Virus record (IMG/VR): IMGVR_UViG_3300013110_000127
Coordinates: 1-31,214 of that record
DNA length: 31,214 nt
From: a virus
Reading direction: 5' to 3' (one strand)
The translations under genes and the position numbers were made by a program. A model generated the notes under the pieces. It did no database searches and was not told where the DNA came from. It was given only the letters and a program-made list of their open reading frames with translations. This document shows positions 15,505 through 22,646 of the stretch, piece by piece (positions within the stretch are counted from its first letter, which is position 1; each line of letters opens with the position of its first letter).

Positions 15505-17799
15505 TTATAATGTCTGTGATCCAGATAGGTACTGAACTACCACAACATCATCAGCGTCCATTGTAAGGGTTTCATGCAAGAAAACCTCGCCGCCGTTATA
15601 GTCGATTCTATAGTCACCGTCTCTTGGGTTACCTGCAACGCCGTTACTCTTCACAAGAAGAAGACCATTGAAGTAAACCATCTCCGAACCAGACACCATT
15701 GAGATGTAAGATCCTGAAGGAGGTAGAGAACAGGTTGTATATAGCGATCCAGAACCCTGAGTTGGCTGTGATCTATTCACAATCTTCTTAGAAGATCTAC
15801 TGAATATTCTTCTGTGCCAACCGACGCTCAACTGACCATTGTTGAATACAAGTCCACCATGTGAATTGGTTGCGCTTTTAACGATATCGCAATTGAGATG
15901 CGCTTTCTTGATCACATCATTTGTAACAATATCATTCAACTGCAATTTATCAACAGTGAGCGTATGCGGTGTTGTTTTGGATCCAGACAATATATCTGAA
16001 GTTATCTTATGGATCGTTGCCGTTCCAGAACCAGAAATGGTTGACGTTGCCGTCAACGTTCTAACTTCAATCTTGTCAACATCAAGTAAGTGTCCATCTA
16101 CAGTAGAACCAGACACCGTACTAGTGATCGTCATTGACACGCCGTCAACATCGTTACCAGTAAGTTTGTCTGTATCTAGGGTATGCGCCTGAACGGTTGT
16201 ACCCGAGACTGTTGTAAACGTAGCTGAGGTGCCATCCAGATCTCCAATGTTTGCTTGATTTGAATCAATTTCAAAGATCTGTGCGAGAGCACCCGTTACA
16301 GTCTGCGCATTGAAGGTAGAACCACTCATAATCGAGTCCTGGTTACCGATCGCAGTGTTGATTGTTACAGTGTGGAAAATACCCACTGAACCAGAGATAG
16401 ATCCCGTGACACCAAATCTCTGACCACCATCACTGACAGAACCACTCAAGGAAGCACCCTGTGTTGATCCGATCTTTAACAAGAGATCAAGTCCTGCTCC
16501 AGAACCAGCGTCACCCATAACAATACTTGCTACGCCAGCTGAACCAGTACCTGCTGTACCACCAATCTGAAGACCAGCGCCTTCGGCGGCCACGCCTGTT
16601 GAACCACTTGCGTACGCAATGTACTGCTTTTGTGGAACTTCGAAGTGTTCAGATGTTGTCACGCCAGAAGTAATCTTTCTAGCTGAAAGGTCATCTACCA
16701 CAATCTTGTAGAACTTACCAGATGAACCTGATATGTCATTACCAGTAACAACATGGAGGTTCGAAGTTCCAGAAGATGTGATATTGGTTGCGACTACCTT
16801 GCGGAAATCACCCTCATCACCATCAATCTTGTGAATTACTGACGTTCCAGAAGATGTGACTACGTTTGCGGTTGCCTTATTAAAGGTACCTTCGTCCACG
16901 TCTGTCTTATGGAATGTAGAAGTTCCAGAACCAGTAACGACTGTTGCAATAACCTTGCGGAAATCACCTTCGTCTGAATCAAGTTTATGAATTTGTGCCG
17001 TTCCAGAACCAGTGATCATATAAGCAGCACTTGCTCTAGCAGTGGAGAATTTAACCCCACCGAACGTTCCCTCATCAACATTAATCTGGTGGATCGATGC
17101 TGTACCTGAACCAGAGATCACAGAAGCGCCTGAATCTAGGTTTAATTTTCCTACTGTCAATGCATCAACATCACCCTTATGAAGGGTAGACTCTGCTGTA
17201 GACGACGCGGTTAACACACTTAAGTATGTCGTTCCGTACTTGTTTCCAGCTGCACCAAGATTGAGTCCGCCATCAGTAGATGGTTGAAGTGTTGTTGCAG
17301 TTAGATCCAATTCGTCTGTTCCGTTAATGTTCAACTTAAGTGTAGTTTTTGCATTAACCGTCAAAGTAGTTTTGGCACTAGAATAAATCTCGCCAGTAGA
17401 TCCTGAAACACCAGTATAAGCAAAAACTACTTTACCAGCATTTGAAGCAGTCAAATGTACACCATCTGTGGTAATCTTAGCGATACCATCGAAACCACTT
17501 CCGTCGTTATACTGAATTGCTCCTTCATTACCTCTCGCTGCATTCGAGAGAGATAGTGCAGTCTTCAGTTGAGTAAAACTAAATGCCTTGGTTTCATTGT
17601 CTGATGCGTCACCACAATAAAAATAATCACCATTCACAAAGTCAACGTGATCGTTTCTTGCCTGTGCTGATGTATCCAAATGAACAACCTGAACAGATCC
17701 AGATCCAATATCATCTCTCTGTACTGTACTCGAACCTAACTTAACTGTTGTTACGACACCATCTTTTATTAACTTGGTGCCTATCTTTGTTACTGCCAT
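15505..17799 (-). CDS. Nested fibre protein from an internal start (candidate)
   Basis: Within the 1329-codon gene, the ATG at codon 566 has a perfect AGGAGG 7 nt upstream. The 764-aa product would begin MAVTKIGTKLIKDGV, aligned from its first residue with the neighbouring 758-aa protein (MAKTKIGTKLLANSA), which has a normal start there. The SD is encoded by the Val-Gly-Gly-Ala codons at the end of the ZU5-like domain. The likely history is that two adjacent genes fused in frame while the second kept its start. This would yield a short fibre alongside the long one. Evidence is from sequence only; a sequencing error removing a stop between them would give a similar picture. Confidence 0.5.
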   Translation of the reverse strand: MAVTKIGTKLIKDGVVTTVKLGSSTVQRDDIGSGSVQVVHLDTSAQARNDHVDFVNGDYFYCGDASDNETKAFSFTQLKTALSLSNAARGNEGAIQYNDGSGFDGIAKITTDGVHLTASNAGKVVFAYTGVSGSTGEIYSSAKTTLTVNAKTTLKLNINGTDELDLTATTLQPSTDGGLNLGAAGNKYGTTYLSVLTASSTAESTLHKGDVDALTVGKLNLDSGASVISGSGTASIHQINVDEGTFGGVKFSTARASAAYMITGSGTAQIHKLDSDEGDFRKVIATVVTGSGTSTFHKTDVDEGTFNKATANVVTSSGTSVIHKIDGDEGDFRKVVATNITSSGTSNLHVVTGNDISGSSGKFYKIVVDDLSARKITSGVTTSEHFEVPQKQYIAYASGSTGVAAEGAGLQIGGTAGTGSAGVASIVMGDAGSGAGLDLLLKIGSTQGASLSGSVSDGGQRFGVTGSISGSVGIFHTVTINTAIGNQDSIMSGSTFNAQTVTGALAQIFEIDSNQANIGDLDGTSATFTTVSGTTVQAHTLDTDKLTGNDVDGVSMTITSTVSGSTVDGHLLDVDKIEVRTLTATSTISGSGTATIHKITSDILSGSKTTPHTLTVDKLQLNDIVTNDVIKKAHLNCDIVKSATNSHGGLVFNNGQLSVGWHRRIFSRSSKKIVNRSQPTQGSGSLYTTCSLPPSGSYISMVSGSEMVYFNGLLLVKSNGVAGNPRDGDYRIDYNGGEVFLHETLTMDADDVVVVQYLSGSQTL

Positions 17800-19494
17800 T
17801 GATGCTCCTCCTACGGCTATGTAATCGCTAAATGAGCTGGCGGTTACGTGTACCTGCCCGCTATCAAAACTATACTTACTGGTGGCGAGTTCTGCCCATG
17901 CACTGGAAGCGTTCGACCTTCTAAAGATTCTTATTGCCGATGTGCTACCTGTGATGTTCCAAGATAGAATCGCAGGACTACTAAAAGATGTACCGTGAGG
18001 AACAAATCTAATAATGTCTGACGATGCTCTTGGAGCAATAATCGCTGTACCTAATGCTGAAATATCCGTTGTCGCTGTGCCTTTGCCAGCACTTTGAGAT
18101 AGAATCGCTACTGTTACAGTGGTGTTACCAGATAGCGCTCCAGCTGGGATATTTGCTTGAGCGGAAGGGTTAGTGTCAGTGTTACCTGCTTGTACCAATC
18201 CACCGTTTGCTGCCACAACAGAACTAGACACCTCGCCATCAATGGCGGTGGGTTCCACAGCACCTTCGGTTCCCAGACCTGTTGTAAAGACATGAAAGTT
18301 TGTCGCAGACTGGTTAAGGGAAGCGTTTCTGCCTGGTTCCAAAGAAAGTATACCACCTCCAATAAAGATCTGCCCTGGGGCACGATCTTCTGGGTTGGTG
18401 TTGTAAATCTCTGCCATACCAGATTGAGTTAGAAACTCCGATCTCCACCCACCTGGATATCCTCCAGTGTTTGATCCATTCTCTAGAACATACACAGAGT
18501 CAATCGTAAGTGTATCGTGGTAAGTCGCATCCATTCTGTAGAATATCGAACCCTTATAGTGCTTCGAACTGTAACCAGTCAAAGCTCCCGAACCACCGTC
18601 GAAAGAGGACCCAGTCAAAGTATATGCTGGTTGATTTTGTCCAGAATATCCCTGCGATGAAGATGCGTGAACTTCTACTTGTGCGTTGTTGAAAATGAGA
18701 AGTGAATTACTTGCCGTATGCCACTCCATAGTCATACCAAAGTAAGAACTTGCCTGAGAACCAGTTATTGAGTATGCTGATGCTGCACCAGCACTTGGAA
18801 CGTATGATGGCCATCCGTCCAAACTGGATCCTGTTCTTTGAACAATCCAAACTTTATTGTTGTTGGAATCGCCAACTGCGAATTCGTCATTTGTTCTCAA
18901 CCATCTCGCAGAATAAACATCCTTTGAGGATTGGTTCGTAACTCGCACTGTTTGTGTCCAGTTCCAACCCGCATCGGCGTCGTCTGCAGAACCCGAGTTG
19001 AAGACCCAGACATACTGATCGCCAGCAGAACCAGGTTCATGGTATGCCAACAATGCGTCTTTGTCCGCACTTATCTCAAGTTTCCAATTTGTTGCGCCTG
19101 ATGAGTTGTCATTTCTGGTTATGACCTTGTGAAGACCAAAGTCGACGCCGCCGGCTGATGCCGTGACAATCCCCATTTCTTCGTATGCGTCATTTGTTGT
19201 AAAAATAAACTCTTTGTTGTTAACCCACACAAGATCGATCAATCCACTTGTTGTTCTCTGTGGGACAGAGGATATTAGATCCCAGACACCATTCGATCCA
19301 GACTTTCTAACATCAATACCGTGATTTAAACTTGAGTCGTTGTTCCTATACCTAGTAGGAATAATCATCAACTCCCCGTTTGGACTAACCAAACCTGAAC
19401 GATAACTTCTGGCATCTGCTGAACTCAATGAAGAGGAAACTGGTCCTCTCGTGTTTAGCACTCCAGCCTTATTATCTAATATTGTATAAGCCAT
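15505..19494 (-). CDS. Large fibre-like protein: beta-propeller + ZU5-like domain + repeat fibre
   Basis: Encodes 1329 aa in three parts. Residues 1-~430 show repeated W/GD motifs (VWVFNSGSADDAD-like, GWNWTQTVRVTNQ, DEFAVGDSNNNKVWIVQR) resembling FG-GAP-like beta-propellers. Residues ~431-563 match the ZU5 pattern: an IPAGAL turn, a VPHGTSFSSPAILSW strand pair and a closing SSFSDYIAVGG. From residue 566 (MAVTKIGTKLIKDGVVTTVK) the protein is homologous end to end with the 758-aa gene upstream, including His-containing 26-residue repeats and a C-terminal cap (GSEMVYFNGLLLV, DGDYRIDYNGGEVFLHE, MDADDVVVVQYLSG). I infer a virion fibre or appendage, probably host contact, from repeats and location; no tail-fibre hallmark such as a chaperone domain is seen. 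Internal start at 17799 is treated separately. SD AAGGAG precedes the first ATG. Confidence 0.7.
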   Translation of the reverse strand: MAYTILDNKAGVLNTRGPVSSSLSSADARSYRSGLVSPNGELMIIPTRYRNNDSSLNHGIDVRKSGSNGVWDLISSVPQRTTSGLIDLVWVNNKEFIFTTNDAYEEMGIVTASAGGVDFGLHKVITRNDNSSGATNWKLEISADKDALLAYHEPGSAGDQYVWVFNSGSADDADAGWNWTQTVRVTNQSSKDVYSARWLRTNDEFAVGDSNNNKVWIVQRTGSSLDGWPSYVPSAGAASAYSITGSQASSYFGMTMEWHTASNSLLIFNNAQVEVHASSSQGYSGQNQPAYTLTGSSFDGGSGALTGYSSKHYKGSIFYRMDATYHDTLTIDSVYVLENGSNTGGYPGGWRSEFLTQSGMAEIYNTNPEDRAPGQIFIGGGILSLEPGRNASLNQSATNFHVFTTGLGTEGAVEPTAIDGEVSSSVVAANGGLVQAGNTDTNPSAQANIPAGALSGNTTVTVAILSQSAGKGTATTDISALGTAIIAPRASSDIIRFVPHGTSFSSPAILSWNITGSTSAIRIFRRSNASSAWAELATSKYSFDSGQVHVTASSFSDYIAVGGASMAVTKIGTKLIKDGVVTTVKLGSSTVQRDDIGSGSVQVVHLDTSAQARNDHVDFVNGDYFYCGDASDNETKAFSFTQLKTALSLSNAARGNEGAIQYNDGSGFDGIAKITTDGVHLTASNAGKVVFAYTGVSGSTGEIYSSAKTTLTVNAKTTLKLNINGTDELDLTATTLQPSTDGGLNLGAAGNKYGTTYLSVLTASSTAESTLHKGDVDALTVGKLNLDSGASVISGSGTASIHQINVDEGTFGGVKFSTARASAAYMITGSGTAQIHKLDSDEGDFRKVIATVVTGSGTSTFHKTDVDEGTFNKATANVVTSSGTSVIHKIDGDEGDFRKVVATNITSSGTSNLHVVTGNDISGSSGKFYKIVVDDLSARKITSGVTTSEHFEVPQKQYIAYASGSTGVAAEGAGLQIGGTAGTGSAGVASIVMGDAGSGAGLDLLLKIGSTQGASLSGSVSDGGQRFGVTGSISGSVGIFHTVTINTAIGNQDSIMSGSTFNAQTVTGALAQIFEIDSNQANIGDLDGTSATFTTVSGTTVQAHTLDTDKLTGNDVDGVSMTITSTVSGSTVDGHLLDVDKIEVRTLTATSTISGSGTATIHKITSDILSGSKTTPHTLTVDKLQLNDIVTNDVIKKAHLNCDIVKSATNSHGGLVFNNGQLSVGWHRRIFSRSSKKIVNRSQPTQGSGSLYTTCSLPPSGSYISMVSGSEMVYFNGLLLVKSNGVAGNPRDGDYRIDYNGGEVFLHETLTMDADDVVVVQYLSGSQTL
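16690..17200 (-). repeat. 26-residue His/Asp repeats in large fibre protein
   Basis: About six units with the pattern [TS]-[GS]-S-G-T-S/A-x-x-H-K-x-D-x-D-E-G-D/T-F-x-K-V-x-A-x-V-x, each 26 residues (78 nt), though the second and third are longer. The His and the following Asp-x-Asp stay in register. A second block with about 30-residue spacing (VSGTTVQAHTLDTDK and similar) lies at roughly 15960-16330. The regularity suggests a beta-structured shaft. Boundaries are approximate. Confidence 0.7.
17807..17812 (-). promoter_or_regulatory. Internal Shine-Dalgarno AGGAGG for the nested fibre start
   Basis: The hexamer is a full anti-16S match, 7 nt (AGCATCA) before the ATG at 17799. Its strength equals that of the best gene starts in this window, such as those of gp23 and gp19. 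It lies inside coding sequence, reading GTA GGA GGA GCA TCA ATG in the long frame. Confidence 0.6.
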
Positions 19495-19556
19495 AATTTA
19501 ATTATTCTCCTTTTGTTATTATGTAAAATAAAATAACAAACACATAAACGAAACAA

Positions 19557-19576
19557 GAGGGGGGGTTACCCCCCTC
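19557..19576 (-). terminator. GC hairpin downstream of the 758-aa fibre gene
   Basis: GAGGGGGG pairs with CCCCCCTC over 8 bp around GTTA, 12 nt after the fibre gene stop. On the coding strand it is followed by TTGTTTCGTTTATG, a U-rich tail. Placement and form mirror the hairpin after the second fibre gene, as if the terminator was duplicated with the gene. Confidence 0.7.
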
Positions 19577-19587
19577 AAAACTAAGAC

Positions 19588-21864
19588 TTAAGAGATCGTT
19601 CCCGAGAGAAACTGAACGACAAGAATATCGTCAGCATCCATAGTAAGACTCTCGTGCAATTCAACTGTCACAGGACCATTGCTGCTGTTGTAGTCAATGG
19701 TATAGTCACCGTCGACTGGCGGTCGCTGCGTTGCTGGTGCAGGGATGAGAAGAACACCATTTAGGTATACCATCTCGGAACCTGACATGATGATCGTCGG
19801 AGCCCCGCTTGTTGTTGCCAAAGATGCAGTCGTATATAGAGAACCAGAACCCTGTGCAGGTGCTGCTGCTCTGTTTGCAACAGATGTATCTCTAGAGAAA
19901 ATCTGTCTCTGGTGTCCAATACTCAAAACACCGTTTGCAAAGTTAAGTCCACCGTTACCGTTGTCTATATCATAAACAATATCTCTGTTTAAGTTTGCTG
20001 CCTTGACAACATCAGTCGAAACGATAACACCCACGTTCAATTTGTCTGTGTCCACATTGTGTGCGGTCAAGACTGAACCAGATAATACATCTGAAGTTAC
20101 CTTGTGGATTGTTGCTGTTGCTGAACCAGAAATGGTCGATGTTGCATCTATTCTTCTAACCTCGATCTTATCGACGTCAAGAAGGTGAGCATCAACGGTC
20201 GAACCAGATACTGTTCCCGTGAATGTTGCAGAAGTTCCGTCAAGATCCTGAACGGTTACCTTGTCTGCATCAGTCGTGTGAGCCTGAACAGTTGTACCAG
20301 ATACCGTAGTAAAGGTAGCAGATGTACCGTCCAAGTCAAGGATGCTTGCCTGGTCTGCATCAATCTCGTGATACTGTACAATCGTACCTGACAAGGTGTG
20401 GAATGTACCCTTAGAACCAGAGAATGATGTTGCCGTCAATCCCTTCGCTACGTCCAATTCCTGGAAAATACCAAGAGATGCTGAAAGTGTACCAGACACA
20501 CCAAATAATACTGCGTCATTCTTTCTACCACCTGTGGTTGAAAGCGAGAGACCCTGTGTGGAACCAATCTTGAAAAGAAGATCAGAACCAGCGCCGCCGC
20601 CTGCGTTACCCAAGATTACACTTGCGATACCGCTTGAACCAGAACCTGCAGTGCCACCAATCTGAAGGCCTGCGCCCTCAACAGAATCACCTGCGGATCC
20701 TGATGCCGCAGCAATGATCTGCTTATTAACGATTTCAAAATGCTCTGAAGTCGTAATGCTGGATTTGTACGTTCTTGCGTCAAGAACATCTACAACCAAC
20801 TTGCGGAACTTACCAGAAGAACCAGAGAGTTCATCTGCCGTTACGACATGGAGGTTTGATGTACCAGAAGACGTAATGTTTGTAGCAACTACCTTACGGA
20901 AGTCGCCTTCGTCGCCGTCAATCTTATGGAAGAGCGATGTGCCCGAACCAGATACGACAGTACCGATAATCTTGTTAAAGGTACCTTCGTCAACATCAAC
21001 CTTGTGAAAGAGTGAAGTGCCTGAACCTGTAACCACAGGTGCGATAACCTTATTGAAAGTACCCTCATCTACGTCAACCTTGTGAATCTGTGCGGTTGCC
21101 GAAGCAGAGAGGTTTGTTGTCTTTACAACATTAAATGTTGCGTCATCTACGTCCAACTTGTGAAGCGTAGAGGTACCAGAACCAGTGATGGTTGTTGCTG
21201 TTACCTTTCTTGCGTCAAGACTATCTACATCCAACTTGTGGATTGTGGAAGTTCCTGAACCAGATACTGCATCAAGATACAGTGTTCCGTATTTCTTTGC
21301 TGCTGCACCGAGGTTGAGTCCACCGTCCGAAGAAGGCTGAAGTGTTGTTGCATTTAGGTCCAACTCATCGGTTCCGTTGATATTGAACTTTAATGTCGTC
21401 TTTGCATTGACCGTCAAAGTGGTTTTAGCGCTAGAATAAATCTCGCCAGTAGAACCTGAAATTGCAGTGTATGCAAACACTACCTTACCGCCGTCAGAAG
21501 CGGTCAAGTGAACACCGTCTGTTCTAATCTTTGAGATAGCGTCCATCGCATTTGTGCCGCCTTCGCCGTGAAACTGAATGTGTCCTTCGTTACCGACAGC
21601 TGCATTAGATGCTGAAACCGCTGCTTTGAGGTGTGCGAACGTGACCGTCCTCATGCCACCGCTTTTGCCCTTAGATGCGGATACGATTAAGACGTCGGCA
21701 TCCTCAAGATGCGCCACGTCGCTACGTGCTTGGAATAGGTCTAAGTGACCGACTTGAACTGAACCTGATGCGATCTTATCGCGAGTTACTGCGGAAGTAT
21801 TTAACTTCGCAGTTGTGATGGCACTATTTGCCAATAGTTTTGTGCCAATTTTTGTTTTAGCCAT
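19588..21864 (-). CDS. Repeat-containing fibre-like virion protein
   Basis: Encodes 758 aa. Residues 1-40 form a short start module (KIGTKLLANSAITTAKL, RDKIASGSVQVGHLD) of the kind used in phage fibres. Residues ~115-195 are shared strongly with the large fibre protein (YTAISGSTGEIYSSAKTTLT; NINGTDELDLNATTLQPS). Residues ~200-355 carry 26-residue repeats with one His each (TIHKLDVD, FHKVDVDEGTF and so on), then a Gly/Ala/Ser-rich section, a second repeat block (VQYHEIDAD, VQAHTTDAD, VDAHLLDVD) and a C-terminal cap with SGSEMVYLNGVLLIP and DADDILVVQFLSG. It looks like an elongated beta fibre with a terminal domain. It is the likely ancestor or twin of the following gene. SD AAGGAG. Whether it is a tail or head fibre cannot be decided. 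Confidence 0.7.
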   Translation of the reverse strand: MAKTKIGTKLLANSAITTAKLNTSAVTRDKIASGSVQVGHLDLFQARSDVAHLEDADVLIVSASKGKSGGMRTVTFAHLKAAVSASNAAVGNEGHIQFHGEGGTNAMDAISKIRTDGVHLTASDGGKVVFAYTAISGSTGEIYSSAKTTLTVNAKTTLKFNINGTDELDLNATTLQPSSDGGLNLGAAAKKYGTLYLDAVSGSGTSTIHKLDVDSLDARKVTATTITGSGTSTLHKLDVDDATFNVVKTTNLSASATAQIHKVDVDEGTFNKVIAPVVTGSGTSLFHKVDVDEGTFNKIIGTVVSGSGTSLFHKIDGDEGDFRKVVATNITSSGTSNLHVVTADELSGSSGKFRKLVVDVLDARTYKSSITTSEHFEIVNKQIIAAASGSAGDSVEGAGLQIGGTAGSGSSGIASVILGNAGGGAGSDLLFKIGSTQGLSLSTTGGRKNDAVLFGVSGTLSASLGIFQELDVAKGLTATSFSGSKGTFHTLSGTIVQYHEIDADQASILDLDGTSATFTTVSGTTVQAHTTDADKVTVQDLDGTSATFTGTVSGSTVDAHLLDVDKIEVRRIDATSTISGSATATIHKVTSDVLSGSVLTAHNVDTDKLNVGVIVSTDVVKAANLNRDIVYDIDNGNGGLNFANGVLSIGHQRQIFSRDTSVANRAAAPAQGSGSLYTTASLATTSGAPTIIMSGSEMVYLNGVLLIPAPATQRPPVDGDYTIDYNSSNGPVTVELHESLTMDADDILVVQFLSGTIS
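20800..21265 (-). repeat. 26-residue His/Asp repeats in the 758-aa fibre protein
   Basis: Six consecutive units such as TGSGTSLFHKVDVDEGTFNK, each 26 residues (78 nt). The His is followed by Lys/Val and then usually Asp-x-Asp-Glu-Gly. A second, looser block lies at about 20050-20400 with His in YHEID, AHTTD, AHLLD and IHKVT contexts. Boundaries are approximate. Confidence 0.75.
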
Positions 21865-21944
21865 TTTAATTGCTCCTTAGTGTATGTTTTTTATTTTTTC
21901 ACTAACAAAAACCAACAGCACATTAAACGGACTGGGTTTGTGAA

Positions 21945-22160
21945 TTACGAAAAGAGAACCTTCTTCAGATTTCTAACGTTATTATCAAACTTACAAAACT
22001 CACTATTCAAGAACTCTAACGAAAGAGCTTGGCACTCACCTAACCTATCATCAAACTCAAAATGAAACTTTCCTGAATCTAATCGCCTACATCTAATCAG
22101 GTTAATACCCTTTAACTGCAAGTAAGCGGCGATTCCTATATCAGATGTTGTAAAATTCAT
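21945..22160 (-). CDS. Small DUF5659-like protein
   Basis: This 71-aa protein reads TSDIGIAAYLQLKGINLIRC, then RRLDSGKFHFEFDDRLGECQ, and ends with VRNLKKVLFS. The pattern 'TSD-x-x-x-AAYL-x-x-KG-x-x-L ... F-x-F-x-D ... F ... LK-x-x-L' is that of the DUF5659 family, short proteins of unknown role found in phages and bacteria. SD GAGAGG precedes the ATG. It stands between the poly-Glu gene and the fibre pair and may not be structural. Confidence 0.6.
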   Translation of the reverse strand: MNFTTSDIGIAAYLQLKGINLIRCRRLDSGKFHFEFDDRLGECQALSLEFLNSEFCKFDNNVRNLKKVLFS

Positions 22161-22188
22161 ATTATACCTCTCTCACTTTAAATAGTCT

Positions 22189-22629
22189 CTACTGCTTAAC
22201 AAACGCTAAATTTCCTGTACCGTTGGAATCTAATTCCAATGTGTATCCTGCGTTTGGATCTAACTTATACTTTTCTCGAAGAAGTTGTAAGATTTGCTCA
22301 TTACCTTCCCTGATTCTCTCAATCTCTTCTAACATTAGAATTTTTTTCACCTCATGATCTCTCATGTAGATCCCATATTCAGTAAGTTTACCATTCATAT
22401 TATCCCTACCATCGAGCAATGATTGGGTATCATCTGGATATAAAACAACATAAGAGTCGTCAAAGGGTTCCTCTTCTTCCTCTTCTTCTTCTTCCCATTC
22501 TTCCTCAAGATCGTCGGGATCCATACCCGCCTTAAGGGTTTCTGCGGCAAGTAACGCCTTGTTGGCCAATTCTGGATTTTCTTCTTTCAAATCATCCAGC
22601 ATTCCCAATAATTTATTTAAAACTGACAT
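22189..22629 (-). CDS. Acidic protein with poly-glutamate run, unknown function
   Basis: This 146-aa protein has an amphipathic N-terminal helix (SVLNKLLGMLDDLKEE), then a strongly acidic linker at residues ~40-54 (LEEEWEEEEEEEEEPFDD) including nine consecutive Glu. A globular C-terminal half follows (SYVVLYPDDTQSLLDG; LLREKYKLDPNAGYTLELD). The Glu codons form a GAA/GAG trinucleotide tract that could vary in length by slippage. AAGGAGG SD. No family is recognised. Its place between tail-completion and fibre genes suggests a tail role, possibly an assembly factor since acidic proteins often act as chaperones, but that is a guess. Confidence 0.65.
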   Translation of the reverse strand: MSVLNKLLGMLDDLKEENPELANKALLAAETLKAGMDPDDLEEEWEEEEEEEEEPFDDSYVVLYPDDTQSLLDGRDNMNGKLTEYGIYMRDHEVKKILMLEEIERIREGNEQILQLLREKYKLDPNAGYTLELDSNGTGNLAFVKQ

Positions 22630-22646
22630 TCTCGCATCCTCCTTCT

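Noticed and set aside
20800-21265. 78-nt periodic repeats considered as CRISPR or tandem DNA satellite
   Set aside because: The periodicity is in codons (26 residues), the frame is open throughout and the DNA copies diverge at third positions, so it is a protein repeat.
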